Source of the DNA: Salaquimonas sp.
Lineage (GTDB): Bacteria > Pseudomonadota > Alphaproteobacteria > Rhizobiales > Rhizobiaceae
Length of the DNA: 33,322 bases
Assembly: GCA_022340185.1 (NCBI GenBank)
Contig: JAJDOK010000002.1
Span: forward strand, 1-33,322
Direction of reading: 5' to 3'
The notes below the pieces were generated by a model. The model had not been told where the DNA came from and did not search any database. It was given only the letters and a program-made list of their open reading frames with translations. A program made the position numbers and the translations under genes. The first letter of the stretch is position 1, and each line of letters opens with the position of its first letter. Of the stretch, positions 15,403 to 23,518 are shown piece by piece.

Positions 15403-16815
15403 TCAGGACAAGGTTACCACCTTGCCGGGATTCATGATGTTGTCGGGATCGATTGCCCTTTTTATGGCCGCCATCACTTCGGCGCCGGTCCCGTGTTCGA
15501 TCCGCATGTATCGCCGTTTGCCCTGTCCGACGCCATGTTCGCCGGTGCAGGTGCCTTCCATGGCGAGCGCGCGTTCGGCCAGGCGCTCCATTACCGCTTC
15601 GGCGCGCGCCAGTTCGTCGGCATCGGCCGGATCCAGACAAATCGAGGCGTGGAAATTGCCGTCGCCGACATGGCCGATAATCGGTCCGTAGAGCCTGTTT
15701 TCCTTGATGTCGCGTTCGGTCTCGGCGACGCATTCGGCGAGCCGCGATATCGGCACGCAGACATCCGTCGGAAAGGCGTCCTTGCCAGGCGCCGCCGCCT
15801 TGATCGCCCAATAGGCGTCATGGCGCGCCTTCCACAGCCGGTTCCGGTCCTCGGTCTTCGTCACCCATTCGAAGCCGGTTCCGCCGCATTCGGCCGCGAT
15901 CGCCCCGAAATTCTCCGCCTGCTCCGCGACGCTGGCGGGCGAACCGTGGAATTCGAGCAGTAGCAATGGCTGCTCCGGCATGTCGAGTTTCGAATAGGCG
16001 TTGACCGCAGCCACCCCTTCCGTGTCCATCAATTCAATGCGTGCCATCGGTATCCCGCTCTGCATGGCGAGGATGGTGGCATTGCAGGCAGATTCGACAT
16101 CCGGAAACGATGCGATGGCCGCCGACATCGCCTCCGGAATGCCGTAGAGTCTCAGCGTCAGTTCGGTAATGATGCCGAGCGTGCCTTCCGAACCGACGAT
16201 CAGCCGGGTGAGATCGTAGCCGGCCGAGGATTTGCGCGCCCTGCCGCCGGTCCTGACCACACTTGCATCCGGCATCACCGCCGTCAGCGACACGACATTG
16301 TCGCGCATCGTGCCGTAGCGCACCGCATTGGTACCCGAGGCACGCGTCGCCGCCATGCCGCCGAGCGAGGCGTTGGCGCCCGGATCGATCGGAAAGAACA
16401 GACCCGTATCGCGCAGATGGTCGTTGAGCGCCTGGCGCGTGACACCAGGCTGTACGGTCACGTCGAGGTCCTCGGCATGCACGGCCACGATGTGGTCCAT
16501 GCCGTTGAGATCGATGGAGATGCCGCCTGCCGGCGCATTGACCCCGCCCTCGAGCGAGGTGCCTGTGCCGAACGGGATGATCGGTACGCGATGGTCGGCG
16601 CAGATGCGTACCGTCTCGCGCACATCTTCCTGCGTTTCGGCGAACACCACCGCGTCGGGAAGCTGGCTCGGGATATAGGTGGTCGTATGCGCATGCTGTT
16701 CACGCAGCGCCTGGCCGGTCTTCAGCTTCTCGCCGAAATACTGCCTCAGGACGGCGATGGCGGACGCGATTCCCTCTTCGTTGCGGGCAAGCTTTTCCAG
16801 GTCGGCTAGGGCCAC
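15403..16815 (-). CDS. FAD-linked oxidase, D-lactate dehydrogenase (cytochrome) / GlcD type
   Basis: A flavoprotein oxidising a D-2-hydroxy acid such as D-lactate or glycolate and passing electrons to a cytochrome or quinone. GTG 16815 is chosen because GGAGG lies 8 nt upstream; the TTG at 16833 would contain that ribosome site. The 470-residue product has the PCMH-type FAD domain (IIPFGTGTSLEGGVNAPAGGISIDL, VQPGVTRQALNDHL, GGMAATRASGTNAVRYG, SEGTLGIITELTL). Its C-terminal substrate domain contains GHVGDGNFHA, likely metal/FAD-binding, and GTCTGEHGVGQGKR, closing with DPDNIMNPGKV. Length and motifs fit the LDHD/Dld2 branch better than GlcD, which is usually longer and linked to glcEF; no glcE or glcF is present. 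Substrate remains inference. Confidence 0.9.
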   Translation of the reverse strand: MALADLEKLARNEEGIASAIAVLRQYFGEKLKTGQALREQHAHTTTYIPSQLPDAVVFAETQEDVRETVRICADHRVPIIPFGTGTSLEGGVNAPAGGISIDLNGMDHIVAVHAEDLDVTVQPGVTRQALNDHLRDTGLFFPIDPGANASLGGMAATRASGTNAVRYGTMRDNVVSLTAVMPDASVVRTGGRARKSSAGYDLTRLIVGSEGTLGIITELTLRLYGIPEAMSAAIASFPDVESACNATILAMQSGIPMARIELMDTEGVAAVNAYSKLDMPEQPLLLLEFHGSPASVAEQAENFGAIAAECGGTGFEWVTKTEDRNRLWKARHDAYWAIKAAAPGKDAFPTDVCVPISRLAECVAETERDIKENRLYGPIIGHVGDGNFHASICLDPADADELARAEAVMERLAERALAMEGTCTGEHGVGQGKRRYMRIEHGTGAEVMAAIKRAIDPDNIMNPGKVVTLS

Positions 16816-16910
16816 GCAGCATTCCTCCTGCAAACCGCATTGCTGTTATGTCCAGATGTACAGCGCGGGGCCGCGATTTCCAACGTCAATCGCCAGGAAC
16901 CGAAGCAGGA

Positions 16911-18761
16911 CTAGCCGTAATGGTTCTTGATCACCGCCTGGGCGACTTCCTCGCGGTCGATGATGCCGACGATCTCGTCGGGCCTCGGCACGCCGCGATT
17001 GCCCTTGATGACGATCGCATAGGACCGGTCACGCCGGTTCATGCGGGTGATCACATCGTTGAGGGTCGAACGCTCGGTCGCGATGATGAATGCATTGGAA
17101 GAAAGGCTGCCCAATGTCTCCTTGGCCAGCCGGCTGGCATCATGGCGCAGCGTGCCGAAACGCACGAAACCGGCAATGCGCTGATCGTCCGAGACGATCA
17201 CCTTGGTCTCGTGCACCTCGATCTCCTCGAGCGCTTCGCCGACCTTCATCGCCGCCGGCAGCACCTTGAAGTTGCGGTTCATGATCTCGGTTACCGGCTG
17301 GATCAGGAACATGTTGGTCGTTCGGTCCGTCGGAATGAGCCTGCCGCGGTTTCTGAGCTTGATCGTGTAGATGTCGCTCGTCACCAGCGCACGTCGCAGG
17401 CCGATCGACAGCGCCACGGCCACGACCAGCGGCACGATGATGTTGTAGTCGCGCGTCATCTCGAAGATCATCACGATCGCCGTCATGGCGGCACTCGTGG
17501 CGCCGCCCACCATGGCGCCCATCCCGATCATCGCGAAGGTCGGCACCGAGATGTCGGCATCGGGGAAAATCCCCATGCCGATCGCCCCGATCGCGCCGCC
17601 CAGCGTCGCGCCCATGAACAGGCTCGGCGAGAAAATGCCGCCCGACGCCCCGGACGCCAGGCTGATCGTGGTCGCCAGCAGCTTGCCGACGAACAGCGCC
17701 AGCAGAAGCACGATTGCCGTATTGCCGCCATCCAGGATGTTCTGAATCGAGGAATAGCCGACACTGAGGACATGATATTGTCCCGCCCCCAGCAAGAAGA
17801 GATAGCCCATCGCGCCAACGGCCGTCATGCCGACGACATTCTGCCAATAGGCGTTCATCGGCAATCCCTCGAACCAGTCCTCGGCAGAAGCGAGCAGCTT
17901 CACGAAAGCGTAGGCCGCCACGCCCATGACAAGGCCCGTCACCGCCGCAAGCACAATTTCGATGAAATTGACCGTCTCGAAGACCGGAAAGGCGAGCTGA
18001 TGAACCGCAAAGGCCGAATCAGCCCCCGCCATCCAGCGGAAGCCGTAGGTCGATGTCGCCGTGGCGATGACGACGGGAAGAAAGCTGCGCGCCGAGATTT
18101 CGGGCAGCAGCACTTCGGAAGCGAACAACACGCCGCCAAGCGGCGTGTTGAAAGTGGCCGCGATGCCCGCGCCCGCCCCGGCCGACAACAGCGTGATCTT
18201 TTGCGCGCGGATCAGCCCCAGCCGCCGCGCGAAGGTCGAACCGAAGGATGAACCGATCTGGATGATCGGCCCCTCGCGGCCGACCGAGGCGCCGGTGCCG
18301 ATCGACAGTGCAGAAGCGAAGGATTTGACCAGCGCGACGATGCCGCGCACATTACCGTCCTTGTGGTAGATCGCGTACATGACCTCGGGCACGCCGTGGC
18401 CCTTGGCCTCGGGTGCGAACTTGCGCACAAGCCAGACGACGATGAGCCCGCCGATGACCGGAACCGCGATGATCGCCGGCCCCAGCGTGCTTGGAGGTCC
18501 GAAACTGTTCGGATCGTAGTCGAAACTGAATTCCTGGTAGAAGGCGATATTGTAGATCAGGCTGATCAGGTAGCGGAAGGCCAGCGCGCCAAGCGCGGCG
18601 ACGATGCCGACGATGAAGGCCAACAGCGACAGAACCGGCATCGAGACCTCGCGGCCGGGCGAGACCTCTTCTTCGGTCTGGATTGCCACTTCGCCGCTTT
18701 CCGCCGCCTGCTGCCCCGTCGGTGATTTGACGGGTGAGGAAGCGGCGTTGTCCGACGACAT
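16911..18761 (-). CDS. ClC family chloride channel/transporter with CBS domains
   Basis: An inner-membrane anion protein of 616 residues. ATG 18761 is chosen (MSSDNAASSP), because the 53-residue upstream extension is not family-like. Helices span about 40-470, followed by a cytoplasmic pair of CBS domains (PVTEIMNRNFKVLPA... to the end), which usually bind nucleotides. Anion-pathway motifs are seen: KGHGVPE (His122 where the classic motif has Ser), GASVGREGP with the gating glutamate at 163, and GGIFSPSLF. At the position of the internal proton glutamate of CLC antiporters the sequence reads LFASEVLL, with Val217 after Glu216, as in CLC channels. This may mean a channel or an exchanger using another route. 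It lies 95 bp upstream of the FAD oxidase. Confidence 0.92.
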   Translation of the reverse strand: MSSDNAASSPVKSPTGQQAAESGEVAIQTEEEVSPGREVSMPVLSLLAFIVGIVAALGALAFRYLISLIYNIAFYQEFSFDYDPNSFGPPSTLGPAIIAVPVIGGLIVVWLVRKFAPEAKGHGVPEVMYAIYHKDGNVRGIVALVKSFASALSIGTGASVGREGPIIQIGSSFGSTFARRLGLIRAQKITLLSAGAGAGIAATFNTPLGGVLFASEVLLPEISARSFLPVVIATATSTYGFRWMAGADSAFAVHQLAFPVFETVNFIEIVLAAVTGLVMGVAAYAFVKLLASAEDWFEGLPMNAYWQNVVGMTAVGAMGYLFLLGAGQYHVLSVGYSSIQNILDGGNTAIVLLLALFVGKLLATTISLASGASGGIFSPSLFMGATLGGAIGAIGMGIFPDADISVPTFAMIGMGAMVGGATSAAMTAIVMIFEMTRDYNIIVPLVVAVALSIGLRRALVTSDIYTIKLRNRGRLIPTDRTTNMFLIQPVTEIMNRNFKVLPAAMKVGEALEEIEVHETKVIVSDDQRIAGFVRFGTLRHDASRLAKETLGSLSSNAFIIATERSTLNDVITRMNRRDRSYAIVIKGNRGVPRPDEIVGIIDREEVAQAVIKNHYG

Positions 18762-18914
18762 GGGTAAATCCGTACAGGTTTGCGTGAAATTGGCCGTTTT
18801 CGAGCCGCGCGCCTGTCTTATGAACAGAGGTAGCGCGAAGTGCAAGCAGCACAGGCGGCGAATGGCCCCGGCACGGGCATAAAGCGTCGATCCGTCACGG
18901 TGAATTTGCCATTT

Positions 18915-18934
18915 TGGCACAATCGCCTGTGCCA
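18915..18934. promoter_or_regulatory. 7-bp inverted repeat upstream of the ClC gene
   Basis: TGGCACA-N6-TGTGCCA is a perfect 20-bp dyad about 154 bp upstream of the ClC start and 48 bp past the aldo/keto reductase stop. No T-run follows on the minus strand, so it looks more like a regulator site than a terminator. Confidence 0.35.
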
Positions 18935-18981
18935 GCGGGAGTGGATTTGCAGCCTCTTCGGCGTCAAAAGCGGTCCTGCCG

Positions 18982-20028
18982 CTACATCGGCATCGGGTGC
19001 AGGCGTCTCACTCCGACGATATCAGCCAGCACATCCTCGTCCAGACTCACATCGAACGCCCCGATATCGCTTTTGAGCTGATCCATGTTCGTCGCCCCGA
19101 TGATGACCGACATCACGAACGGCCGCGTCAGGCAGAAGGCCAGCGCCATTTGCGCCATGTTCAGACCGTGCTTTTTCGCGACTTCCGCATAGATGGCAAT
19201 CGCCGGCCTTGAATATTCGCTGTAGCGCCCGTTGAGGCTTGCATTGATGGACAGCCTTGTGCCGGGCGGTATTTCGCCCGAAAGGTACTTGCCCGAAAGC
19301 AGGCCTGCAGCGAGCGGTGAAAAGGCCATCAGCCCGACATCCTCGTGATGGCTCAATTCGGCGAGATCGCCATCGAACAGCCGGCACAGCAGGCTGTATT
19401 CGTTTTGCACGCTCGCAACGCGAGGCAGGCCGTGCGCACCGGCTAGATTCAGGTATTGCATGATGCCCCAGGCGCTCTCGTTCGACATGCCGAGCGCCCG
19501 TATCTTGCCTTCCCTCACAAGTTCGCCCGCCGTTTCCAGCACATCCAGCATGTTGTCCTGAACCGGGCCGGATTTGACCTGCGTTGTCGCATCGAATTTC
19601 CAGATCTGACGGAAATGGTAGGAGCCGCGATTGGGCCAGTGCAGCTGGTAGAGATCGACATGATCGGTCTTGAGCCGTTTCAGGCTGCCATCGAGTGCCC
19701 GGCGCATGGCGTCCCCGGTGACCGGTTCGCCACCGCGCACATCCGTATTGCCCTCGCCGGTGATCTTGGTCGCCAGCACTATTTCGCCACGTCGGCCGGT
19801 CTTCGCAATCCAGTTGCCGATATATTCCTCGCTGCGCCCCATCGTTGCGGCAGTGCGCGGCGTCGTCGGATACATTTCGGCGGTGTCCCAGAAATTCACG
19901 CCCTGATCGAGTGCGTAATCCATCTGCGCATGGGCTTCTGATTCCGAGTTCTGCGACCCCCAGGTCATGGTGCCAAGGCAGATTCGGCTGACCTCGATAT
20001 CGGTTCGCCCGAGCTTTCGGTATTGCAT
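18982..20028 (-). CDS. tas: Aldo/keto reductase, Tas-like
   Basis: An NADPH-dependent reductase of carbonyl compounds, with a TIM-barrel fold, in the cytoplasm. ATG 20028 (MQYRKLGRTDIEVSRICLGTMTWG) gives 348 residues. The catalytic tetrad is visible: Asp48 and Tyr53 in WDTAEMYP, Lys88 in LATKIT and His130 in LHWPNRG. HAQMDYALDQGVNFWDTAEMYP, EEYIGNWIAKTG and SLKRLKTDHVDLYQLHWP follow the pattern of E. coli Tas closely. The nucleotide-binding end (VIIGATNMDQLKSDI) is intact. The physiological substrate is not known for Tas. It is the first gene of the leftward run and is divergent from the toxin-antitoxin module. Confidence 0.88.
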   Translation of the reverse strand: MQYRKLGRTDIEVSRICLGTMTWGSQNSESEAHAQMDYALDQGVNFWDTAEMYPTTPRTAATMGRSEEYIGNWIAKTGRRGEIVLATKITGEGNTDVRGGEPVTGDAMRRALDGSLKRLKTDHVDLYQLHWPNRGSYHFRQIWKFDATTQVKSGPVQDNMLDVLETAGELVREGKIRALGMSNESAWGIMQYLNLAGAHGLPRVASVQNEYSLLCRLFDGDLAELSHHEDVGLMAFSPLAAGLLSGKYLSGEIPPGTRLSINASLNGRYSEYSRPAIAIYAEVAKKHGLNMAQMALAFCLTRPFVMSVIIGATNMDQLKSDIGAFDVSLDEDVLADIVGVRRLHPMPM

Positions 20029-20139
20029 GTTCGTTCCATGAAGAGGGATTGTCGGAAAGATTGCCACGACCAGCGCGCAAAAGGTAAGTCATCCTGACTT
20101 GCGTTTTCGCGATGTCAAGGCGGGCGGAAAGGCACACGG

Positions 20140-20187
20140 TTGCCAATCCATTGCCAAACCCTTATCTTGATATTTCATGATATTTCT
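20140..20187 (+). promoter_or_regulatory. Toxin-antitoxin promoter with tandem operator repeat
   Basis: TTGCCA (20140-20145), a 17-nt spacer and TATCTT (20163-20168) form a plausible sigma70 promoter. Directly over its start region lie two tandem copies of TGATATTTC at 20168-20176 and 20178-20186, a 10-bp period, one helical turn. That is how RHH antitoxin dimers sit side by side on their own operators, so autoregulation is likely. Confidence 0.5.
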
Positions 20188-20203
20188 AGACGAGCAAAAC
20201 GTC

Positions 20204-20425
20204 ATGGCTAAACAGAAATTCGCAACACAGATCGAGGAACGCGTCCTCAGTGACATACGCGACCTTGCCAAGGTGGAAGGCCGTCAGTTGCAGGCAGTGA
20301 TCGAGGAAGCGCTGACGGAATTGCTTGAAAACCGTAAGCGCTCGAATGCGCGGCCCCATGTCATGGCTGCCTACCAGGCGAGCCACGCGCGCTATGGCTC
20401 GCTCTATGAAAAGCTCGCCCAATAA
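20204..20425 (+). CDS. Antitoxin, ribbon-helix-helix-like
   Basis: A 73-residue protein from ATG 20204 (MAKQKFATQIEERV); an ATG at 20177 lies inside the operator repeat and is less likely. The first half, KFATQIEERVLSDIRDLAKVEGRQLQAVIEEALTELLENRK, reads as an RHH DNA-binding domain. The second half (HVMAAYQASHARYGSLYEKLAQ) is a probable helix for masking the partner toxin. It is 15 bp upstream of a Doc-type toxin gene, the standard antitoxin-first order. The best-known Doc partner, Phd, has a different DNA-binding fold, so this is a distinct pairing. The role is inferred from context. Confidence 0.78.
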   Translation: MAKQKFATQIEERVLSDIRDLAKVEGRQLQAVIEEALTELLENRKRSNARPHVMAAYQASHARYGSLYEKLAQ

Positions 20426-20440
20426 TCATCCGGCGTGAGA

Positions 20441-20815
20441 ATGACGGATTATCTCACCATTGCCGATATTTTGGCGATGCACGAAGACCAGATCGGTCGC
20501 TATGGCGGCGGTGACGGCATTCGTGATATGGGCCAGCTGGAGTCGGCGCTGTTTCGTCCACAGACCGGCTACTATCCCGATCTGATCGCCGAAGCGGCTG
20601 CCCTGTGGGAAAGCCTGTCGCAGAACCACCCGTTCGTCGACGGCAACAAGCGCACTGCGTTCGCAGCGATGTACACCTTTCTGGCGATCAACGGTGTCGA
20701 ATTCGTCGTTGACGCGGACGGAGTTTGGGAATTCATCTCCAAACTCTACGAGAGCGGACAGCTCCGGTTCGATGAACTGGAGCGGTGGCTCCGCGCCAAC
20801 ACGCGAAAACTCTGA
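20441..20815 (+). CDS. doc: Doc/Fic family toxin
   Basis: A death-on-curing family toxin. Phage P1 Doc phosphorylates elongation factor Tu and stops translation; most other Fic proteins transfer AMP. The 124-residue protein carries the complete Fic active-site motif HPFVDGNKR (residues 63-71), with the catalytic histidine and phosphate-binding Gly-Asn-Lys-Arg. P1 Doc has an altered motif, so this protein could use either chemistry. The N-terminal YLTIADILAMHEDQIGRYGGGDGIRD is typical of the Doc branch. ATG 20441 is chosen; GTG 20435 two codons earlier is possible. It ends 1 bp before the convergent DUF3750 stop. No internal inhibitory helix is obvious, so control should come from the antitoxin. 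Confidence 0.88.
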   Translation: MTDYLTIADILAMHEDQIGRYGGGDGIRDMGQLESALFRPQTGYYPDLIAEAAALWESLSQNHPFVDGNKRTAFAAMYTFLAINGVEFVVDADGVWEFISKLYESGQLRFDELERWLRANTRKL

Positions 20816-20816
20816 A

Positions 20817-21554
20817 CTACAATCCAATCCTCCCGAAACCCGCGATCTTGATTGCGGGGTGAGCGACGTCGATTCCCGTCACCAGTCCGAACAGATTGAA
20901 TTCCAGTCCGCTCCGCACGCCTGCGGCGACACCGGCCAGACCGAACAATGATACATGCAGGTCGAGGCCATCCCGGTCTATTTCGAACAGCCGGCCGCCC
21001 GCCAGGAAGTCGCGTCCGACCGCAATGGGCGGCAGCACCGCGCCGATCCCGGGCACTTCGCGCAGCACATAGGCGACAAAGGAGTTGGAGTTCGGGCCTG
21101 GCCAGATGCGATAGCCACCTCGTCTGGAATAGGGATAGGCGGCGATCGCCTCCTCGATCTTCGGGATCAGCCTTTCGGCCTCGTTCCCCCGAACAGTATG
21201 CACGATGAAAGGTTCGTTCGAATACCAATTACCGTCGGGCGGATAGGCGTTGTGGCGGACCGGATCGCCCCAGCCAACCTTTTCGTAACGCTCGTAGCGT
21301 CCTGCGCCAGCTCGCTTCATCACGATCCAGGAGTGGACCGCCAGCGCACCTTTCAGCCCGCCTGCGCGTGCCGACATGATGTGGATGACCGCGCCGGGTT
21401 CGCTCGTGGCGGGCGTCAACACGCCGGACGGTCCCCAATCGGCGTTGCGCCAGCTTGTCGGACGATCCGCCAAGGCCCACAACCCGGTCGAAACCAGTGC
21501 CGGAACAAGGAAAATAAACAGCATAACCGTGAGCAGGCGACGAAATCTGCGCAT
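20817..21554 (-). CDS. DUF3750 family protein
   Basis: A 245-residue protein with an N-terminal membrane anchor or signal (RRLLTVMLFIFLVPALVSTGLWALA), then a periplasmic domain. Conserved-looking elements are IHIMSARAGGLKGALAVHSWIVMK, WGDPVRHNAYPPDGNWYSN, and YRIWPGPNSNSFVAYVLREVPG, the DUF3750 pattern. The HSW and PNSNSFV segments recall peptidase-like folds with His and Asn/Ser positions, but no activity is established. It converges on the toxin gene and is 42 bp downstream of the dienelactone-hydrolase gene on the same strand. Confidence 0.75.
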   Translation of the reverse strand: MRRFRRLLTVMLFIFLVPALVSTGLWALADRPTSWRNADWGPSGVLTPATSEPGAVIHIMSARAGGLKGALAVHSWIVMKRAGAGRYERYEKVGWGDPVRHNAYPPDGNWYSNEPFIVHTVRGNEAERLIPKIEEAIAAYPYSRRGGYRIWPGPNSNSFVAYVLREVPGIGAVLPPIAVGRDFLAGGRLFEIDRDGLDLHVSLFGLAGVAAGVRSGLEFNLFGLVTGIDVAHPAIKIAGFGRIGL

Positions 21555-21596
21555 GGCTGAGCTATTTCACCGCGATGCGGCACAATTGTGGATGCC

Positions 21597-22487
21597 TTAC
21601 CCCAGCTTCTCCTTGAGGAAGGCAATTGTTCTGCCCCAGGCGAGATCGGCCGCCGCCTTGTTGTAGCGCGCCGCCGAAGTGTCGTTGTTGAAGGCGTGAT
21701 TGACGCCCTCGTAGACGTAGAGGGTGAAGTCCTTGTTGTTAGCCTCCAGCGCGGCCTTGTAGGCGTCGATGCCGGGATTGATGAAATTGTCGAGCCCTGC
21801 ATAGTGCAGCAGCAGCGCGGCATGGATCTTCGGCACGTCGTCTGCCTTGGGCTGACGCCCGTAATAGGGCACGGCGGCGGCCAGGTCGGGCGAATGCACC
21901 GCCAGCTGGTTGACGACGCCGCCGCCCCAGCAAAAGCCGACAGCGCCGACCTTGCCGGTCGTGTCGCCGCGTCCCGCGAGCCAGTTCACCGCCGCAACCG
22001 CGTTTTCGGCGGTCTGGCCGGCGTCCAGTTCGCCGATCATCGCACGCGCCCTGTCCTCGTCCTCGGGCGTGCCGCCAACATCCGACAGGAAATCGGGCGC
22101 CAGTGCGACGAAGCCTGCCAGCGCCACACGCCGCGCCACGTCGCGGATGTGTTCGTTGAGACCGCGGTTTTCATGGATCACGACAACGGCCGGCAACGGC
22201 CCGCTCTGGTTCGCCGGCATGACCAGGTGGCCGGAAATCGCACCCATCGCGCCTTCATAGGTGACATCCTCGCCCACGATGCGGGCGTCATCTGGTGCGA
22301 CCATCGCCGCCTGGGCGCGGTTGGCCGCCAGCATCGGTGCGATCGCCACCGCGGCCGCACCGGAACCGGCAAGCCGTGTCAGCTTGTCCATGAAGCCGCG
22401 ACGGTCGAGTGTTATGTGGGTGTATTCGTCATAGGCATCGATCATCGCCTGAGTGATCGTGACATTTGGCTTCTTCTGCCCGGCCAT
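21597..22487 (-). CDS. Dienelactone hydrolase family protein with Tat signal
   Basis: An alpha/beta hydrolase of the dienelactone hydrolase family, which hydrolyse cyclic esters with a Cys-Asp-His triad. ATG 22487 has AGGAGG 6 nt upstream and gives 296 residues. The triad is intact: Cys186 in GFCWGGG, Asp233 in YAGLDNFINPG, His264 in EGVNHAFNN. The N-terminus has a twin-arginine motif (LDRRGFMDKL, Arg29-Arg30) followed by a hydrophobic stretch and AQA cleavage site, so it should be folded in the cytoplasm and exported by Tat. The 28-residue n-region is long. The family resembles YghX-like exported hydrolases; the substrate is unknown. Confidence 0.88.
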   Translation of the reverse strand: MAGQKKPNVTITQAMIDAYDEYTHITLDRRGFMDKLTRLAGSGAAAVAIAPMLAANRAQAAMVAPDDARIVGEDVTYEGAMGAISGHLVMPANQSGPLPAVVVIHENRGLNEHIRDVARRVALAGFVALAPDFLSDVGGTPEDEDRARAMIGELDAGQTAENAVAAVNWLAGRGDTTGKVGAVGFCWGGGVVNQLAVHSPDLAAAVPYYGRQPKADDVPKIHAALLLHYAGLDNFINPGIDAYKAALEANNKDFTLYVYEGVNHAFNNDTSAARYNKAAADLAWGRTIAFLKEKLG

Positions 22488-22639
22488 CTTTTCCTCCTGA
22501 ACTTCGTCCCACCCGTTCAGGAGACTAGAGGAATGCATCCGCGATTCCAGTCAACCTTACGTTACGGAAGAATTACCGATCTGCGCCGAACCTGCCGATC
22601 GGGAGGCGGCTTGAGCGCAAGCGGTCCGCTTCAGGCAGT

Positions 22640-23392
22640 CTATCTGTGCCAGTGATCGAGCACGAACTGTGCCTGCTTCCAGTGACGATAGCGCCCGTCC
22701 CTGACTTCGCGCGGCAGCGGATGGCCGTGAAAGGAGACCACGGACGCACCTCTCGGGGCATGTGCCCGGATGAAACTGGCGGTCGTCAGCCCCAGCCTGG
22801 TACCCCAGCTGCCGAACATTTTGAAGGAACGCGCGCCGCAATGATATTTGTAGGAAACGACCTTTTCGTTCGGGAAATAGTCGAGATCGTCGATCACCTC
22901 GCTGATCCACTCCTGATCGCCCCACATGAAGTCGTCGGAATCGGTGAGCAGCTTTTCCCACACCTCGGTGTGGCTGCCGATCTTCAGCCGGTAGAAGGTC
23001 GAATTTCCCCGGAAGAACTTCTCCGTCCGGTTCGCGCCGGCCCAGTTGCGGGTGATGATCAAATCCTTTTGCGGATCGTCGGCGAGAAAATCGAGGCTGC
23101 CGACAATCACCATGTCGATGTCGAGGAACACCGCGAACTGCCCGTTCAGGCCGAGAAAATCGTCGGAGAAGGCAAGCAGCTTCTGATGCAGGCCCCTTGC
23201 GCCGGTCTTCGGCAGCGGGTGGGCGATGATGCTTTCGTCAAGGCCTTCGGGATTGTCGGTGACACAATGGAAAGCATGCGGGACCGACAGGTTCCGGTCG
23301 ACCATCGCCTGCATGATGTTGACTTCTTCCGAAGGATACGGATCGCCCCATTTGAAACAGACGATGTTCAGAAACTCGATTTTGTCGTCCAT
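22640..23392 (-). CDS. Glycosyltransferase-like protein
   Basis: A 250-residue soluble protein from ATG 23392 (MDDKIEFLNIVCFKWGDPY). It has the layout of a GT-A fold nucleotide-sugar transferase: an N-terminal strand, PHAFHCVTDNPEGLDESIIAHPLP, a KLLAFSDDFLG helix, a metal-binding DxD-type motif FLDIDMVIV (Asp91/Asp93), then WGDQEWISEVI (158-165), which matches the acceptor-site Asp-Gln of GT8-like enzymes. It probably adds a sugar to a surface polysaccharide or lipid; donor and acceptor are unknown. It is a single gene divergent from the helicase, with no polysaccharide cluster around it. Nothing clear was seen in the 152-bp gap before the hydrolase. Confidence 0.75.
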   Translation of the reverse strand: MDDKIEFLNIVCFKWGDPYPSEEVNIMQAMVDRNLSVPHAFHCVTDNPEGLDESIIAHPLPKTGARGLHQKLLAFSDDFLGLNGQFAVFLDIDMVIVGSLDFLADDPQKDLIITRNWAGANRTEKFFRGNSTFYRLKIGSHTEVWEKLLTDSDDFMWGDQEWISEVIDDLDYFPNEKVVSYKYHCGARSFKMFGSWGTRLGLTTASFIRAHAPRGASVVSFHGHPLPREVRDGRYRHWKQAQFVLDHWHR

Positions 23393-23518
23393 ACGCCATT
23401 TTCCCGGCACCCTTGCAGCGCCGGCTGATACCGGCTTTTTCAAGCCGGATCAACGCAAGCTTCGTCAACACCGGTTCCGCTTCTTCCCTTTACGCGCGGA
23501 ATCACTAGATTGCCTTCA

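Noticed and set aside
20177..20203. Upstream ATG as the antitoxin start
   Set aside because: It falls in the tandem operator repeat, has no ribosome site, and adds residues that do not fit the RHH start.
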